64,000 bases of DNA from Triticum aestivum (Eukaryota; Streptophyta; Magnoliopsida; Poales; Poaceae), in NCBI RefSeq assembly GCF_018294505.1, contig NC_057795.1:234729035-234793034 (forward strand), written 5' to 3'. Below are positions 11,035-23,270 of the stretch, one piece after another. Position 1 is the first letter of the stretch. Every line of letters starts with the position of its first letter. The position numbers and the translations under genes were made by a program. A model generated the notes under the pieces. It had not been told where the DNA came from and searched no databases. It saw only the letters and a program-made list of their open reading frames with translations.

Positions 11035-12110
11035 ATAGCACCCCCCTATTAAAGAAGAAACTAAAGAACCGGTAATAGCTAAAGATGAAACTATTATTTA
11101 CAATGTTGATCCAGTTGTGCCTACTGCTTATATTGAAAAACCACCTTTCCTTATTAGGATAAAGGAACATGCTAAGGTTTCAACTGTGGTTCGCAAAAGT
11201 AATATTAGAGCACCTAAACCTGCTGAATAAATTAAAGTAGAACCTAGTGTTTCTATGGTTAAAGATCTCCTGGTAGAAAACACTGATGGGCATGTTATTT
11301 ACTTCTGCGATGAAGTTGCTAGAATTGCCAAACTCGATGAAAAAGATAAACACACACCTGTTGTTGGCATGCATATTGTCTTAGTTAAAATATGAGATCA
11401 TCGTTATCATGGTTTATGTGACTTAGGTGCTAGTGTGAGTGCTATCCCTTTTACCTTATATCAAGAAATTATGAATGACATAGCACCCGCTGAAATAGAG
11501 GACATAGATGTTACTATTAAACTTGCTAATAGAGACACCATCACACCACTTGGGATTGTTAGAGATGTTGAAGTCTTGTGTGGGAAAACAAAATATCCTA
11601 CTGATTTTCTTCTTCTTGGTTCCCCACAAGATGACTTTTGTCCCATTATCTTTGGTGCCTTTCTTGAATACTGTCAATGAAACCATAGATTGTCATAAAC
11701 AAACCGTCAATGTTAGCTTTGGTGATAAGTCTCATGAATTTAATTTTTCCAAGTTTAATAGACAACCTCATAAGAAAGAATTGCCTAGTAAGGATGAAAT
11801 AATTGATCTTGCTTCTACTAATGTGCCTCCTACTGATCCACTAGAACAATATTTGCTAGACCATGAAAATGATATGCATATGCATGAAAGAAATGAAATA
11901 GATAAAATCTTCTTTGAACAATGACCTCTGCTTAAACACAACTTGCCTATTGAAACTCTAGGAGGCCCTCCTCCACCTGAAGGTGATCCTGTGTTTGAAT
12001 TAAAACAATTGCCTGACTCTTTGAAATATGCTTGTCTTAATGAGAAAAAGATATATCATGTTATTATTAGTGCTAACCTTTCAGAACATGAAGAAGAAAG
12101 ATAATTGAAA
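11035..12110 (+). pseudogene. Protease and linker of Gypsy-A
   Basis: The aspartic protease site is HGLCDLGASVSAIPFTLYQE near 11410-11465, with DLGAS in place of DTGAS, normal for this Gypsy group. It continues AEIEDIDVTIKLANRDTITP and then DDFCPIIFG, after which the usual GRPFLNT block is broken by a frameshift at about 11670. The linker (DPLEQYLLDHENDMHMHERN) is recognisable to about 11925. Stops near 11230, 11393 and 11923 are present. Confidence 0.8.
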
Positions 12111-12858
12111 ATTCTGAAGAAGCACCGAGCTGCTGTTGGATATACTCTTGATGATCTTAAGGGCATTAGTCCCACTCTCTATCAGCACAAGATTAATATG
12201 GAACATAATGTTAAGCCCTTGTTGATCATCAACGATGTTTGAATCCTAAGTAGAAAGAAGTGGTAAGAACTAAAATACTAAAGCTTCCGGAAGCAGGTAT
12301 ATCTATCCCATAACTGATAGTAGATGGGTAAGTCTCGTTCATTGTGTCCCTAAGAAGGGAGGTACTACTATTGTTCCTAATGATAAGAATGAACTTATTC
12401 CACAAAGAATTGTTACTGGCTATAGAATGGTAATTGATTATAGAAAATTAAATAAAGCAACTAGAAAAGATCATTACCCTTTGCCTTTTATTGATCAAAT
12501 GTTAGAAAGACTATCTAAGCACACACACTTTTGTTTTCTTGATGGATATTCTGGTTTTTCTCAAATACCTGTTTCACAACCTAATCAAGAGAAAACCACC
12601 TTTACTTGTCCTTTTGGAGCTTATGCTTATAGACGTATGCCTTTTGGATTATGTAATGCACCTACTAGCTTTCAAAGATGTATGACAACTATATTCTCTA
12701 ATTTTTGTGAAAAGATTGTTGAGGTTTTCATGGATGATTTTTCTGTTTATGGAACTTGTTTTGATGATTGCTTAAGCAACCTTGATCTAGTTTTGCAGAG
12801 ATGTGAGCAAACTAATCATGTCTTGAATTGGGAGAAGCGCCACTTTATGCTAAATGAA
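12111..12858 (+). pseudogene. Reverse transcriptase of Gypsy-A, cut by a CACTA insertion
   Basis: The RT N-terminus is damaged (12111-12426, stops and a deletion), but from 12427 the frame is clean: VIDYRKLNKATRKDHYPLPF, HFCFLDGYSGFSQIPV, RRMPFGLCNAPTSFQRCM, and the catalytic FMDD at 12727-12738 (EVFMDDFSVYG). The frame runs to FMLNE at 12858 and is then interrupted by the CACTA terminus. RNase H and integrase of this copy are not in the window. Confidence 0.9.
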
Positions 12859-13078
12859 CACTACAAAAAAATACACTTCTGTGATGATACGTGTTCGTCA
12901 CAGTAGGTCACATTTTCTGTCATGCATGTACATCCATGACGATTTTATGACAGAATCAAGATAGTCATACCTGTGCTGTCGTAGAAGTGTTCCATGACAT
13001 TACCAAAATTATCATCACGGAAGTGTCCACTTCCATGGCGATAAATCACGCGTCATGGAAGTGCTTTCGTGAAGGGCG
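12859..13078 (+). repeat. CACTA terminal inverted repeat and terminal zone
   Basis: It starts with CACTACAA and an A-run. The following 200 bases contain several GTGATGA/TCATGG/CCATGACG motifs in both orientations (for example CATCCATGACGATTTTATGAC and GTGTTCCATGACATTACC), as expected for a terminal region folded and bound during transposition. The opposite terminus is missing, so the exact TIR length cannot be set. Confidence 0.8.
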
Positions 13079-13378
13079 ACTGATACATGGCATCCACTGT
13101 AACGGGTTGTCATTAAGCTATCGGGTCCGGTTTTGGATCCGATAACCCACTACAGCCACGACCAATGGGGATTTTCCACGTGTAAATTTCTTATTGGCCG
13201 GAGGAACCACGTGTCGGATCACCGTTGGGACATATGTCATCCACTGATTGGTCCAAAGGCGCCTATGATACGTCGACACATGGCATGGCCCAGTAGAGGC
13301 CCATTCTAGTGAAAAGGCTGGTCTGTTTGACTTGGTCAAAAGGTAGTGGGCCGGCCCACAGAAAGCATGTTAACGACT

Positions 13379-14050
13379 TGTTCACATATAGCCCATTTGC
13401 AGCCCGCTAACTCACAGCCCGTTATCGCCTACCGGAATTTGGCCCAGTAGCGTCATCTGGGCCGTCCAATATGATTCTAGCCCATTGTAACTTCCGGCCC
13501 ATGTATGGCCCATGACGTCTTTTGCCCCATATGAGTCCCTTTGTAAATCTTGGCCCATTAACGACCAGTGGTGAAACCGGCCCGTAATGAAAAGTGTATC
13601 GATTTATACCCATTAACGGCCCATTATTCCATTGGGCTGTTTCCAGCCCGTGTTACCTTTCAGCCTTCTCAGGGCCCATTTATTCTTGGGCTCATTTCCA
13701 GCATTCGGTTACTTACAGCCCGTATACTGGCCTTTTCTGCTTGTGGGCTAAATTCAGCCTGTGGTTACAGACGGCCCATTTGTGGCTCGTTTGTCCATTG
13801 GGCCGTTTTCATAGCGTCACCAAATACGGCCTATTAACGACCCGTTTTGGTCAGGCCATAAAATGTACGATTTCCACTCTAGCCCGTTTATGGCCCATTT
13901 TGCGGACCATTATTGGTCCACGAATAGTACGGCCCATGTTTGGCGAAACGATGATACGGCCCATAGAAGGCCCATGGATCCTACGGCCCGTAGAAGGCCC
14001 ATTGATCGTCCGGCCCCTAGAAGGCCCATGGATCGTATAGCCCGTGGAGG
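13379..14050. repeat. CACTA subterminal GGCCCAT repeat array
   Basis: Short motifs around GGCCCAT/ATGGGCC and GGCCCGT recur every 15-40 bases in both orientations, especially 13395-13660 and 13900-14045 (ACGGCCCATAGAAGGCCCAT, CCTACGGCCCGTAGAAGGCC). Such subterminal arrays are the binding sites of TnpA-type proteins in En/Spm elements. The open frames across this zone (both strands) are by-products of the repetition. Confidence 0.75.
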
Positions 14051-14051
14051 T

Positions 14052-14392
14052 CCATGGTCACTACAAAAGGTAGTAGGACCATGGTTACAACAGTTCATGT
14101 GTTGCCATGGTTATTGTGGCCTAGTTATAAAAATGGGCCACAAGAAAAAACGCAAAAAAAGAACTGCAGTGACTACAAGAAAACAACTGAACAAGACAAT
14201 AAGGAAATAAATAAGCAAGCAACTAACGCTAGGCTATTACGGCTATTACACCTATTACATCCACTTGGCATCAAAGTTCGCCACTAGTGCAAATATAGGG
14301 AACAAAGCAGCATATTACATACAATGGCCGTCTAAATTGCCCAGCAATGCAAATAAACGCGGCGGCAAAACAAGTCCATAACTGAAACAACT
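14052..14392. other. CACTA internal non-coding segment with a CCATGGTC hairpin
   Basis: CCATGGTC (14052-14059) and GACCATGG (about 14077-14084) form an 8-bp inverted repeat around ACTACAAAAGGTAGTAG. The rest to 14392 is A-rich, with no coding evidence; it would be the 3' untranslated side of the TnpA-like gene on minus. Confidence 0.45.
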
Positions 14393-17300
14393 TCAGAAGA
14401 GCTCAAGAAACGTTATCCTAGGTATCCACCATGCTGGCAGTAAGCTTAGCAAGCTTATTAGCTTTGTCCTGTTTGGCGCTAAAATCCTCCAACGCTTGAT
14501 GTTGCACCAGAAAGTATGCATTTGCATGCTCCAGGGACTACCGCAGTCCTTCGGCTTCTTTTCGCAGTACCGCTGATCAATGTCTTTCAGCTTGTAGTTG
14601 AGACTCAAGAAACCGAACTGATTCAGACAGTGAGTTTGAATAGCTTGTGCCAATGGTAGTGGCCAGTAACTCGAACACTAAACCAAGACAGGACTTTGGG
14701 GTTGTCTCACTGTCTTCAAGATAGTTTTCCTTCGCTGTTTTAACAGCTTTGTTGGAAACCAACACAGATGTCTCACTATCCTGAACCTTATCTGCATTAC
14801 TCCCTTTACCATTGCTTAATAAGGCACTCATCCCCAATATTCTGCCAGCATTCTAAAAGAAGAAACAAGCAGACACATAATAGCTTTAGCATGTACTAGT
14901 ATATGAAACTCATTTTGGTGAACCAATTCATTAGTAAGGTGGACAGGATTAAACTACCAAGTCTTCTATTGCCAAGTAGTGCATAATAAAAGCATCAAAC
15001 AAACATATATCTATGTCCTATGGTCACTGCATTGTCTTGCCAAATCAAAATAGAGACACGGTTCAAATCAATCAGTTCAAGACAAAGCAACACTGAAAGA
15101 ATACAAAGCGTGGGAAACTACACGACACAACAAGGTTTCAGATGGGTACCACGGGTCTACATGTACAACAACACTATTGGCTCTATTGTGATGCGAGTAA
15201 TGGGCATGATATGAGAAGTCAACTATATACACAATTGAAATTGAAATCAACAGAGCTATTTATAAGAGCAAACCTATTAAAGAAACATGCGTAAACATAC
15301 CTATTGTGCCATTGGATTTTTGACTGGATCCTTCAATTTAAAAATAAGTTTGTATGATTAAACACAATGATACAACAGCAAAGCAGTATGCAGGATAACA
15401 ATGGAATCTTAAATGAGAACAGTTGTTCTTCAGGTTTAAGCACTTGTTCTACATGAACAGAGTACAGTAAGACGCAGGCATATAATACTTTAAAATAAAA
15501 AATGAGCTCATAGACCTTACCACATTATTGGTTCGGGACCAGTACAGAACAAGGCGTTCCCAGTCATCGTCCAGTAAATGTGTCTCAGGAGAACGTAAGG
15601 GAATTTGATGAGTTTCTTTGCCACTGAAGTACATTTTCTTCAGGTAATTCTGATATTGCCACAAAGCATTCTTGAAGATAGAAGAGGTATTAGCACAGGT
15701 TACCTCATCCTGTGTTTCCAAATCGGTCCTTCTCTACAGATAAAAATGGGAAAATTTGTTGTATTATAACAATCATGGAGGTAGAATGTATGGGACAAAG
15801 CAAAGTAATTGCCATGAATAACATTACTTACACATAACTCCTGGACAAACACCTACAACTGGCATTTTCCTTCATCTTTGGTATAATATTTCCATGATGG
15901 GAAGATATGCACATATGATTTAACAACATCAAATGCGATAGATGCTAAACTATGAATGGCTGGTTGTGCTTCCTCCACAGGAATAGGTGTACTAACTGGT
16001 GGATTTGGGGTTCGCCGTGGTAGTACTGGCGCTTTGCGCACTGGAGCTGCCTTACTAACTGCTCTTGTTTGGGAGCTCTGTGGTGGAGATGGTGTTGTGT
16101 TAACAGGAACTGGGTTACTATCTGCCAGGGTTGGGGTTAGATTGGGTGAAACTGGTTCTCTGTCCATCGCAGTAGGGGTACAATCTGCGAGAGTCTGGAT
16201 TATGTGTGGTAGGGCTGGTTCTCATGCATGTACAACCGGGGTGCTATCTCGTAGAGCTGTTTTATTTGAAGACCGTGTTTTTACTCTGCTAGATATTGCC
16301 ATCACCCGCTCCAATTCAAATGGCTGATAAATAGGAAACATAGTTGAATGTACAAACATTGTATGAGAGACAGATGCAATAGATAGTGTGGAAAAAAGAG
16401 GGCATGAACACTGGTACGCGTCGATGCTAAAAAGGATAGCATGACATAATTTCACATATATCATGTATATCTAAACTGGATATCATAGCATGACATGATT
16501 CAAAGATATGATGACTAACTAAACAGGATGTCATGAGATAATTATATGATGTTTTTAGTAAACAGGTTCGCATGACATAATTCACATACATGTCATCTAA
16601 GTAATCAGGATCGCATGATTTAATTCACATATGTGATTATATGCTAAGCAGAGGGCATTCACATATATGATGTCTGAACTAAGAACATGGTATTGAATAT
16701 TGTGTATATGATGTCTAAACTATGCAATACAAGACACCATATGCATGATATGAGCAGTATAACCATGCTAAGTTAGAGCATACACCTCGGTGGGGGAATA
16801 GGACTGGTCATCTGTCTTTGAATCAATCTTTGAGGAGCTATCGGGAACTAGCAATAGATCTGCTTCGACAGGTAGCACTGTCTGCTTTGAAGACCTTCTT
16901 TTCACTCTAGATTATTCCATCACCCACTCAAATGGCTGATTCACAGGAAGAGTAGTTTAATGTACAAACATTGTCGACAAATGGAAATATAATGAAGAAA
17001 AGGATGTGAAAGATATCATTCAAGTATATGATGCCTGGTTAAATAGGATGTCATTGCATATTTCACATATATTATGGCTGGCTAAAAGAGATGAGATTGC
17101 ATAGTTCCCATATATGATATAGAAACTAAACAGGTGGCATTACAGAACATGTGTAAACTAAGAAGATGAAATATATGATGTCTAAAGTAGCCACTGCAAG
17201 GCAACCTATGCATGATATGAGTAACATCATCATGCCAAGTTAGAGCAAACACCTTGGGGGTAAATAGGAGTGGTTAGCTACGTCTGAATCCACCTCAGAA

Positions 17301-17947
17301 CAGATATCTTCCTCTGGATAACAATCTGGGAGGGGGAGGGTTTTCCATTGAACCCACCATGGAGCGACGTCTGCATGACATTGTATTGCCGCGCAAAACT
17401 CTTCTCTTTTTCTCTGCATGTTTAGCATGACTGTGTAAAATATCTAACATGCATACGATAAAAATATAGTGATATTATGTAAGGAGAGCATGCAGAAATC
17501 TAGAGTGATGGTAACAACCAGTGGATGGATCCAAAAATAATGATAGCATGTTGATGATAGCTTTAATTCAATAAAAAGATAGATGATGATTGCTTTAGTA
17601 TTTATTTCTCACCCAAGATGAACAACATAGGCATATATACTATTTATTGCTGCCTCGATATGTGCCAGATAATAGACAGAGATACTATTCATTGCTGCCT
17701 CTATATGTGCCCCAAAACTAATTTTAAAACTCAAGTTTGAACATTAATTTGGACCTGACTTGGAGTCTAAGAGGTGAACAGGATGATAAAGTAGCAGGTA
17801 ATATTAATCAATGCATAATATAAGCAGAAACAAAAGAGTGCGACCTCTCTTGTGGACCCATCTACTCCTCAGGTTCATCTGCTGAGTCGATGATGGTGAT
17901 GCCGTTGCGGTGGGTGCCGGCGACGGGGAAGGAGATCTGAGGCGGCG
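14393..17947 (-). pseudogene. TnpA-like accessory gene of the CACTA element, multi-exon, degraded
   Basis: Coding pieces lie on minus, separated by AT-rich intron-like DNA: about 17947-17830 (RLRSPSPSPAPTATASPSST, near the N-terminus), 17428-17240 (MLNMQRKREEFCAAIQCHAD, LPDCYPEEDICSEVD), about 16930-16790, 16320-15850 (Pro/Thr/Ser-rich, then ASIAFDVVKSYVHIFPSWKY), 15720-15449 (NALWQYQNYLKKMYFSGKET, DDDWERLVLYWS) and 14840-14400 (a Ser/Leu-rich C-terminus). The NALWQYQNYLKK and WERLVLYWS blocks are what I recognise from plant En/Spm second-ORF proteins that bind subterminal repeats. Some exon pieces have stops (near 16900 and 16230). Splice junctions are not all clear, so the outline is approximate. 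Confidence 0.65.
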
Positions 17948-17959
17948 AAAGACGGTCAG

Positions 17960-18474
17960 TGTTGGGATATAACTACTGTCTATGAACCGCCCAGGAGGGG
18001 CCGAGTTATACCAATGGCGACTTATCAATAAAGATGGCGGGTCATAGCAAGCCCATTGACGGCCCAAGACCCAGAGGCGACTTAAGGCCCAAGAGGATGA
18101 ACCGCCATATGAATGACTTGTATTGTAAGGCAAGTTTAGTTAGTCACCGAGCCGGACACGTTGTGTATGAGCCGGCCGAGACTCTGTATGTCACCGGGCA
18201 TCAACCTGTGTACATAAAGGGACGACCCGGCAACGAGTTAGGAACAAGAAAGAAGAGATCGAGGACTAGGTCAAGCGTATTCGCTCCTTGGTAATTGAAG
18301 CCCAAGCAATACCACCCTACACTGGATTAGGCCTTTACCTCCACCGCAAGGGGCTGAACCAGTATAAATTCTTTCTGTCCCTTTTCCCGTTTAACCCCTT
18401 CAAGCTAACTACGTTGCGATGGCTCCACACCAAAGTCCTTACGCTAGGGCATCTGATGTGACAATTCCATGATA
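17960..18474 (+). repeat. 5' LTR of Gypsy-B (515 bp)
   Basis: It begins TGTTGGGATATAACTACTGT and ends ...CAATTCCATGATA just before the PBS; canonical ends would be TG...CA, so the last dinucleotide has mutated. The promoter box seems to be TACATAAAGG near 18210, a weakened TATATAAAGG. No second LTR is available for dating. Confidence 0.8.
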
Positions 18475-18475
18475 G

Positions 18476-18495
18476 TTGGAGCCCACCATGGGGCC
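18476..18495 (+). promoter_or_regulatory. Primer-binding site of Gypsy-B
   Basis: TTGGAGCCCACCATGGGGCC follows the LTR; the usual form would be TTGGCGCCCACCGTGGGGCC, so it has two substitutions. One of them creates an ATG that is not a real gag start. Confidence 0.75.
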
Positions 18496-20970
18496 AGCGC
18501 ACGGTGGTTTCGAGTTCTTGATGGGTAGCTTCACAGGGCTCAAGGGGTACTTTGTGGGCCGCATGACCAATAGTCATCGAGGCAAGCTATACATCAACAA
18601 CGAGGGCTGGGGCCCTGAGGCCGGCTCAATTGAGTGCGGGTATCGGGTCCCCTTTGGCGGAATCCATGTCTTCATTGGCAAGATTGGTGAGTCGGAAGCT
18701 GAGCCAAATGTCTGCATCGACATCATCGAGTCGGCTCAGCGCGCGCGATCCACCAAGGTTAAAGCCACCCCGAAGCATGGAGCAGAGCTAGAGAGAGGAT
18801 CTGAATCTGGTCAAGAGACGGTTGTCTACTCAGGCGATGATTCCTCTACCGATGAGACTAACTCCATCTATCAGGTTCCGGATGGCAGGCTTGGGGGCTG
18901 TTCCGATGGTGACAGTATTCCGGACCCTTGCGAGCTACCACACCAGGTCACGATCTTCATGGCCGGTACACAGCCAGGGAAGGATTCAATGACTGCGGCA
19001 ACAATGATCTCTGAGTCAGCAACGATAATGGCTGCAGGGGCAGGAGGCCCTGTGCGCCCGCCGGCTCAAGTCTTGTTCAATTTGTTGGATGCTCTGACAA
19101 TGTTGGTAACGACGGAGGTTAACCCGGTGAATCAAACTCAGCATAATGCGAAGGTTGCAAAATTGCATGATGAGCTAGCACAAGCCAAGGAGGAGCTAAA
19201 CACAGGGAACACTCAGATGGCAACGGAGCGAGCCGTCTTACAGAGGGAGGTAGAACGGCTTCAGGCACTTCCGCTTAAGCTTGGACCGGGACACATCAAA
19301 CGATGTCTTCAACAGAAGGCATGTGAGCAGGCTGCCCCTGACTTACAATGCGAGGAACCTTTTCAACACGCCTGGGGCAGGAACCAGTAACCCGCCTGGT
19401 GTGGATCGAGTCGTTGAGGCACCGACGGCTGGAGAATTGGTTCAGCCACGAGCTGCAGACCCACCACGTTTGAACTTGACCCCTCCTCAGCATGTTCGGA
19501 CACCTCCGGGGCATTTTTCTAACCCCTTGGATAACATGATAGCTGTGGCTACTTGATTGGTGGCTCTCCCAGCTCTGGATGAGTCGCCAGCGGCAATGGA
19601 AATATGGCGAGCCAGAGAACTTCTTCAGACGGCTGCGGCCCAACAGGCGGCTTATTCGTAAAGTCGTGATCGTATCCACTCAACACCACGTCCAAGAAGG
19701 AGTTATAGCACGCATATTGATGAACCGACCGTGTCAAGCAGTGAACGACACCGCAATCAGCCTCGTAGGCCTGACCCGCCTTGCGCAAGTAATGATGCTC
19801 AGGCTTTGGTAGACCAGGGTAGAGCGCGGTGTGAGGCGGAGCTGGCGGATCAGTTGGCGGCTCAACAACAACCTCCGGTTTATCCTTCAGCATCCATGGA
19901 GGCAGGGTGACCTCTAGAACCTTGGGTGTGCGATGTTTAGTGCCGGATCTATGCAATGAACGCTTTCCTAAGGATTTGAAGGGCCCCCGTAAGGTGCCTA
20001 ATTACACGGCGGATCAACCCCTAGAGGCTTGGATTGAGAGTTATGAGATGGTTATGGAGATGCTGGATGTTGGTGATGCTGCATGTGCTAAATATTTCAC
20101 CATGATGTTGGATGGGCCGGCTCGTGCTTGGTTGAAAAGCCTGCCAGCTAACTCTATTGGATCAAGGGCAGAGTTGAAGAGGTGTTTCATCTAGAATTTT
20201 AAAGACACGTGCAAGCAGCCTATGCCAATTCTGGATTTGGATTCTTGTGTCCAAGGTGAGCGCGAATCAACAACCCATTGGGTGCGCCGGATCTCAGCTA
20301 TCATACACTCGTCAGATAGTATCAATGCCGGTTAAGCAGTCCTGATGTTGGAGAAAATTGCCGTTTCACCCCCCTTAAGCAGAAGCTGGGGCAGCTTAAA
20401 CGCCACTACAATGACATGGGGGAGCTAATGGCCGCTCTCGTCAAATATGCCGACTCTGATAGTACCAAGGACCCCGAGTTTGATGATGAGAAGCCAGTTA
20501 AGGGAAAGAAGGGCGGCAATATGAAAGGGTAGCAGCATAACCCAGCAGGTCAAGGTGGCAATGGTAAGCGCAAGGCTGACGGTAATTTAGACTTTGTGGC
20601 TAACACCAATACGCAAAATAATAATCAGCGTCACAAGGGAAAACCGGCCCGATTTGGAGGACCGAGATTTAACATTGAGGCAATGATGAATCAGCCTTGC
20701 CCAAAGCATGGTACGCGCGAGAAGCCGGCTAATCATTTGTGGAAGGATTGCTTCATCATGAAGGAATATAGGAAATCCATTTTTTTCAGAACAATCATGG
20801 CCCAAATGGCAGTTCCGGATCCGGCTCTCACGGACCTGGCTTTGGTGGTGGCAGTTCAAACTCTGGCTTCCAGGGCCAAGGCAATCAAGGTGGTTTTAAT
20901 CAACAGTCTGGTCAAGGGAATCAGCAGCAGCAATCTGGTTATCAAAGTAATCCCAAGCATCTGAATGGTG
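18488..20970 (+). pseudogene. gag of Gypsy-B, frameshifted
   Basis: The N-terminal block is open to a stop at 19388 (about 300 codons) and has a coiled-coil stretch near its end (HNAKVAKLHDELAQAKEELN, VLQREVERLQAL). The capsid block at 19960-20195 reads YTADQPLEAWIESYEMVMEM and MLDGPARAWLKSLPANSIGS, typical Retrotrans_gag. A nucleocapsid-like block near 20690 has CPKHGTREKPANHLWKDC, the C-x2-H...H-x4-C pattern of this lineage. Several frameshifts (around 19390-19900, 20190-20600) and stops disable it. The true start is uncertain. Confidence 0.75.
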
Positions 20971-21044
20971 GTCAGTATCATGTGTTCACTACAAGTCTAT
21001 GTAAGCGAGATCAGAAAATCCATAAGTGGGCGGTGAACTCTGTT

Positions 21045-22250
21045 GAGCCGGCGGTGCCTCATTACTTAAGGTGGTCTGGATAGCCTATTGTATGGAGCCG
21101 AGAGGATCACCCGCCCCATGTTGACAATCCTGGTCAGTTGGCATTGGTGGTTGCTCCACAGGTGGGAGGATATAAGCTCACGAAGGTGCTCATGGATGGA
21201 GGCAGCAGTATCAATATCCTTTACTATGAGACCTTTTGTCATATGAATTTGACTGACAAGGATCTTAAGCCGTCTTCTACTGTCTTTCATGGAGTAGTGC
21301 CTAGTAAGTCGGCGTATCCAGTGGGAAGGATAACACTAGAGGTGGCTTTTCGAGATGACAATGATTCCAGAGCTGAGAAGTTAACCTTTGAGGTAGTAAA
21401 AATCAAGAGCCCGTACCATGCTTTGTTTGTGCGGCCGGCTTACGCCAAGTTTATGGCACAGCCGTGTTATGTTTATTTGTAGCCTAAGATGCCGGGTCAG
21501 AAGGGCACCATCATGGTGCATGGTAATAGAAGAATCACTCTGGATTGTGAAGAGGGTGATGCTGCTTATGCTGAATCGGCTTGTGCCACTGAGGAACTTA
21601 AGTTTTATAAAGACAATGTTGACCCGGTGGATATGACGCCTTTGAAGAAGCCAACCACAGAGAATGATCCCTTAATGAAGTTTAAGTCGGCAGATGATAC
21701 TAAGATGGTTGATTTTGTTCCTGGCAACTCATCAAAGCAGTTCAACATCAGTGCTAATATGGATCCGAAATAGGAAAGTATGCTCATCGAGTTCATCCGT
21801 GAGAACCGGGACATCTTTGCATGGAAGCCTTCTGACATGCCATGTGTACTGAGGGAACTCGCTGAGCACACTCTTAATGTGGATCCCAAGTTTAAGCAGG
21901 TAAACCTGTTTCTTCATCGGTTTAATGAGGAGAGGCGCAAGGCAATTGGTGAAGAGGTGGCCCGGCTCTTGGCGGCAGGGTTCATCATTGAAGTTTTTCA
22001 TCCTGAGTGGTTGGCTAACCCGGTGCTAGTACTTAAAAACTAGCACTTGGCGTATGTGTGTGGATTATAAAGACCTTAACAAGGCATGTCCGGCTGATCC
22101 TTTTGCTCTCCCGCGTATTGATCAGATTATTGATGCTACGGCGGGTTGTGAGCGTTTGATTTTTTGGATCATACTCTGGTTATCATCATATCAAAATGGC
22201 AGTGAAGGACCAAGAGAAGACAGCTTTCATCACTCCCTTTGGAGCCTTCT
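21045..22250 (+). pseudogene. Protease and N-terminal RT of Gypsy-B
   Basis: The protease active site is KVLMDGGSSINILYYETF near 21185-21240, followed by FHGVVPSKSAYPVGRITLEV and YHALF. The RT N-terminus reads FIRENRDIFAWKPSDMP, EEVARLLAAGFIIEVFHPEW, CVDYKDLNKACPADPFALPR and IDQIIDATAG. Then come a frame loss at about 22160 and, finally, TPFGAF just before the element-C insertion. Stops near 21482, 21771 and 22041 are present. It joins in sense to the RT half at 46113. Confidence 0.85.
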
Positions 22251-23270
22251 TGATGCGGAGCATCCCATGTTCATCCGCATGTACACTCCGACTACTCTCC
22301 AAACCCCAAGAGGACATATGACGAGACCTCGTACATACTCCATTGGACACAAGGTGAACTCGCTCATCTCCTAATCGTCACTTTCCACATGTGAGACATG
22401 GCTACTACTGACACATATGTGCTATGCATGACCAGGAACAAAGAGGAAGGCCATGGAACAACTAGGAGCATTGGACAAGACGGTGAGGACACCAAGCGCG
22501 AGGAACAAGAGGAAGAGCTGCCAGGAAGATACAACTCTCGGACGTCCGATGACCTCCGGACGACCGACGATCTCAGGACGTCCAATGCCTGGAGACTCCA
22601 CCAGCCAGATCGACTACAGCCGAGGCAACCTACAGCGCCCGGACGACCGCCTGACACCGGACGTCCGACACCATCAGCGCTTGGACGACCAACACTGACT
22701 GGACGTCTAACACTATCGGACCAGAGCCAAAATGTCGGAAGTCCAAAGACTTCCGGACGACCGGATGCCCGCGAGCAACCGGACGACCGACAGCCGTCGG
22801 ACGTCCGACGCCTCTCTGACAGAGATCGGGCCCGAGAGCCATGTATCCCTCTCCCACTTAACCCTTCGTGGACCTAGACTATAAATACCCCCTACCTCCT
22901 CCTAGCTAGGGTAGCAAAGGATTAGCTCATATTTGTGTGAGAGCTTTGCTCATCCATTTGGATACTTCTCCATTGGAGTTCACGACCTCTTCGGAGAAGA
23001 TCCCCCAAGCAGATTCAAGACCCGTTTACGGGAAGTCCCCCTCAAGACCTTCTCATGGAGAAGAACTACCGCCACTTGTATCATCCCTTGTTGGATTCGG
23101 GTCGTGTATCTCTTTGTGTTTCGAGGATCTAGCATATGTGTGACCATATCTTGTTGGTTGAGTGATTTTTGTTGTGTTTCCCCTCGTTTCCCCCCTTGCG
23201 TTCTTCGTGTTCTTCATAGGATCCCCTCCAATCGTGAAAGATCGGGCATCTAGGGTTCTACCCTACATCA
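22251..23270 (+). repeat. 5' LTR of element C (1020 bp)
   Basis: It begins TGATGCGGAGC and ends ...CCCTACATCA. U3 carries many CGGACG-type motifs (see the GACGTC array), the promoter box CTATAAATAC lies at 22879-22888, and R/U5 follows. It is paired with 45073-46107. Confidence 0.95.

Larger units (their letters stand above)
9919..12858 (+). mobile_element. Gypsy-A: truncated Ty3/Gypsy element, plus orientation
   Basis: The end of a 5' LTR (to 10107), a PBS (10116-10136), gag, protease and the first part of RT follow in order on plus. It is cut on the left by the BARE/Angela-like LTR at 9919 and on the right by the CACTA transposon at 12859. The family is one of the abundant Triticeae Gypsy groups with a TTCTGGCGCCGTTGCCGGGG primer site; I do not assign a name. 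Confidence 0.85.
12859..17959. mobile_element. CACTA (En/Spm) DNA transposon, left end and TnpA part, right side cut by Gypsy-B
   Basis: It begins CACTACAAAAAAATACACTT at 12859 inside the Gypsy-A RT gene, next to GAA (12856-12858), a candidate half of the 3-bp TSD expected for CACTA elements. Behind the terminus come GTGATGATACGTG/TCACAG-rich sequence and a dense GGCCCAT subterminal repeat zone, then a multi-exon gene on minus related to TnpA. At 17959/17960 Gypsy-B interrupts it. The DDE transposase gene and the other terminus are not in the window. Confidence 0.85.
17960..22250 (+). mobile_element. Gypsy-B, left part (LTR, gag, protease, RT start)
   Basis: The LTR is 17960-18474, the PBS 18476-18495, with gag, protease and RT following on plus. 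The RT gene is broken at 22250 by element C and resumes at 46113. The LTR and the TTGG-GCCCACC-TGGGGCC primer site resemble Romana-type Triticeae Gypsy elements (tentative). The 3' LTR is not in the window because element F truncates this copy at 47791. Confidence 0.85.

Noticed and set aside
14052..14084. Second CACTA terminus (CACTACAAAAGG)
   Set aside because: It lies inside the subterminal region, has no matching flank duplication, and is part of a CCATGGTC hairpin.
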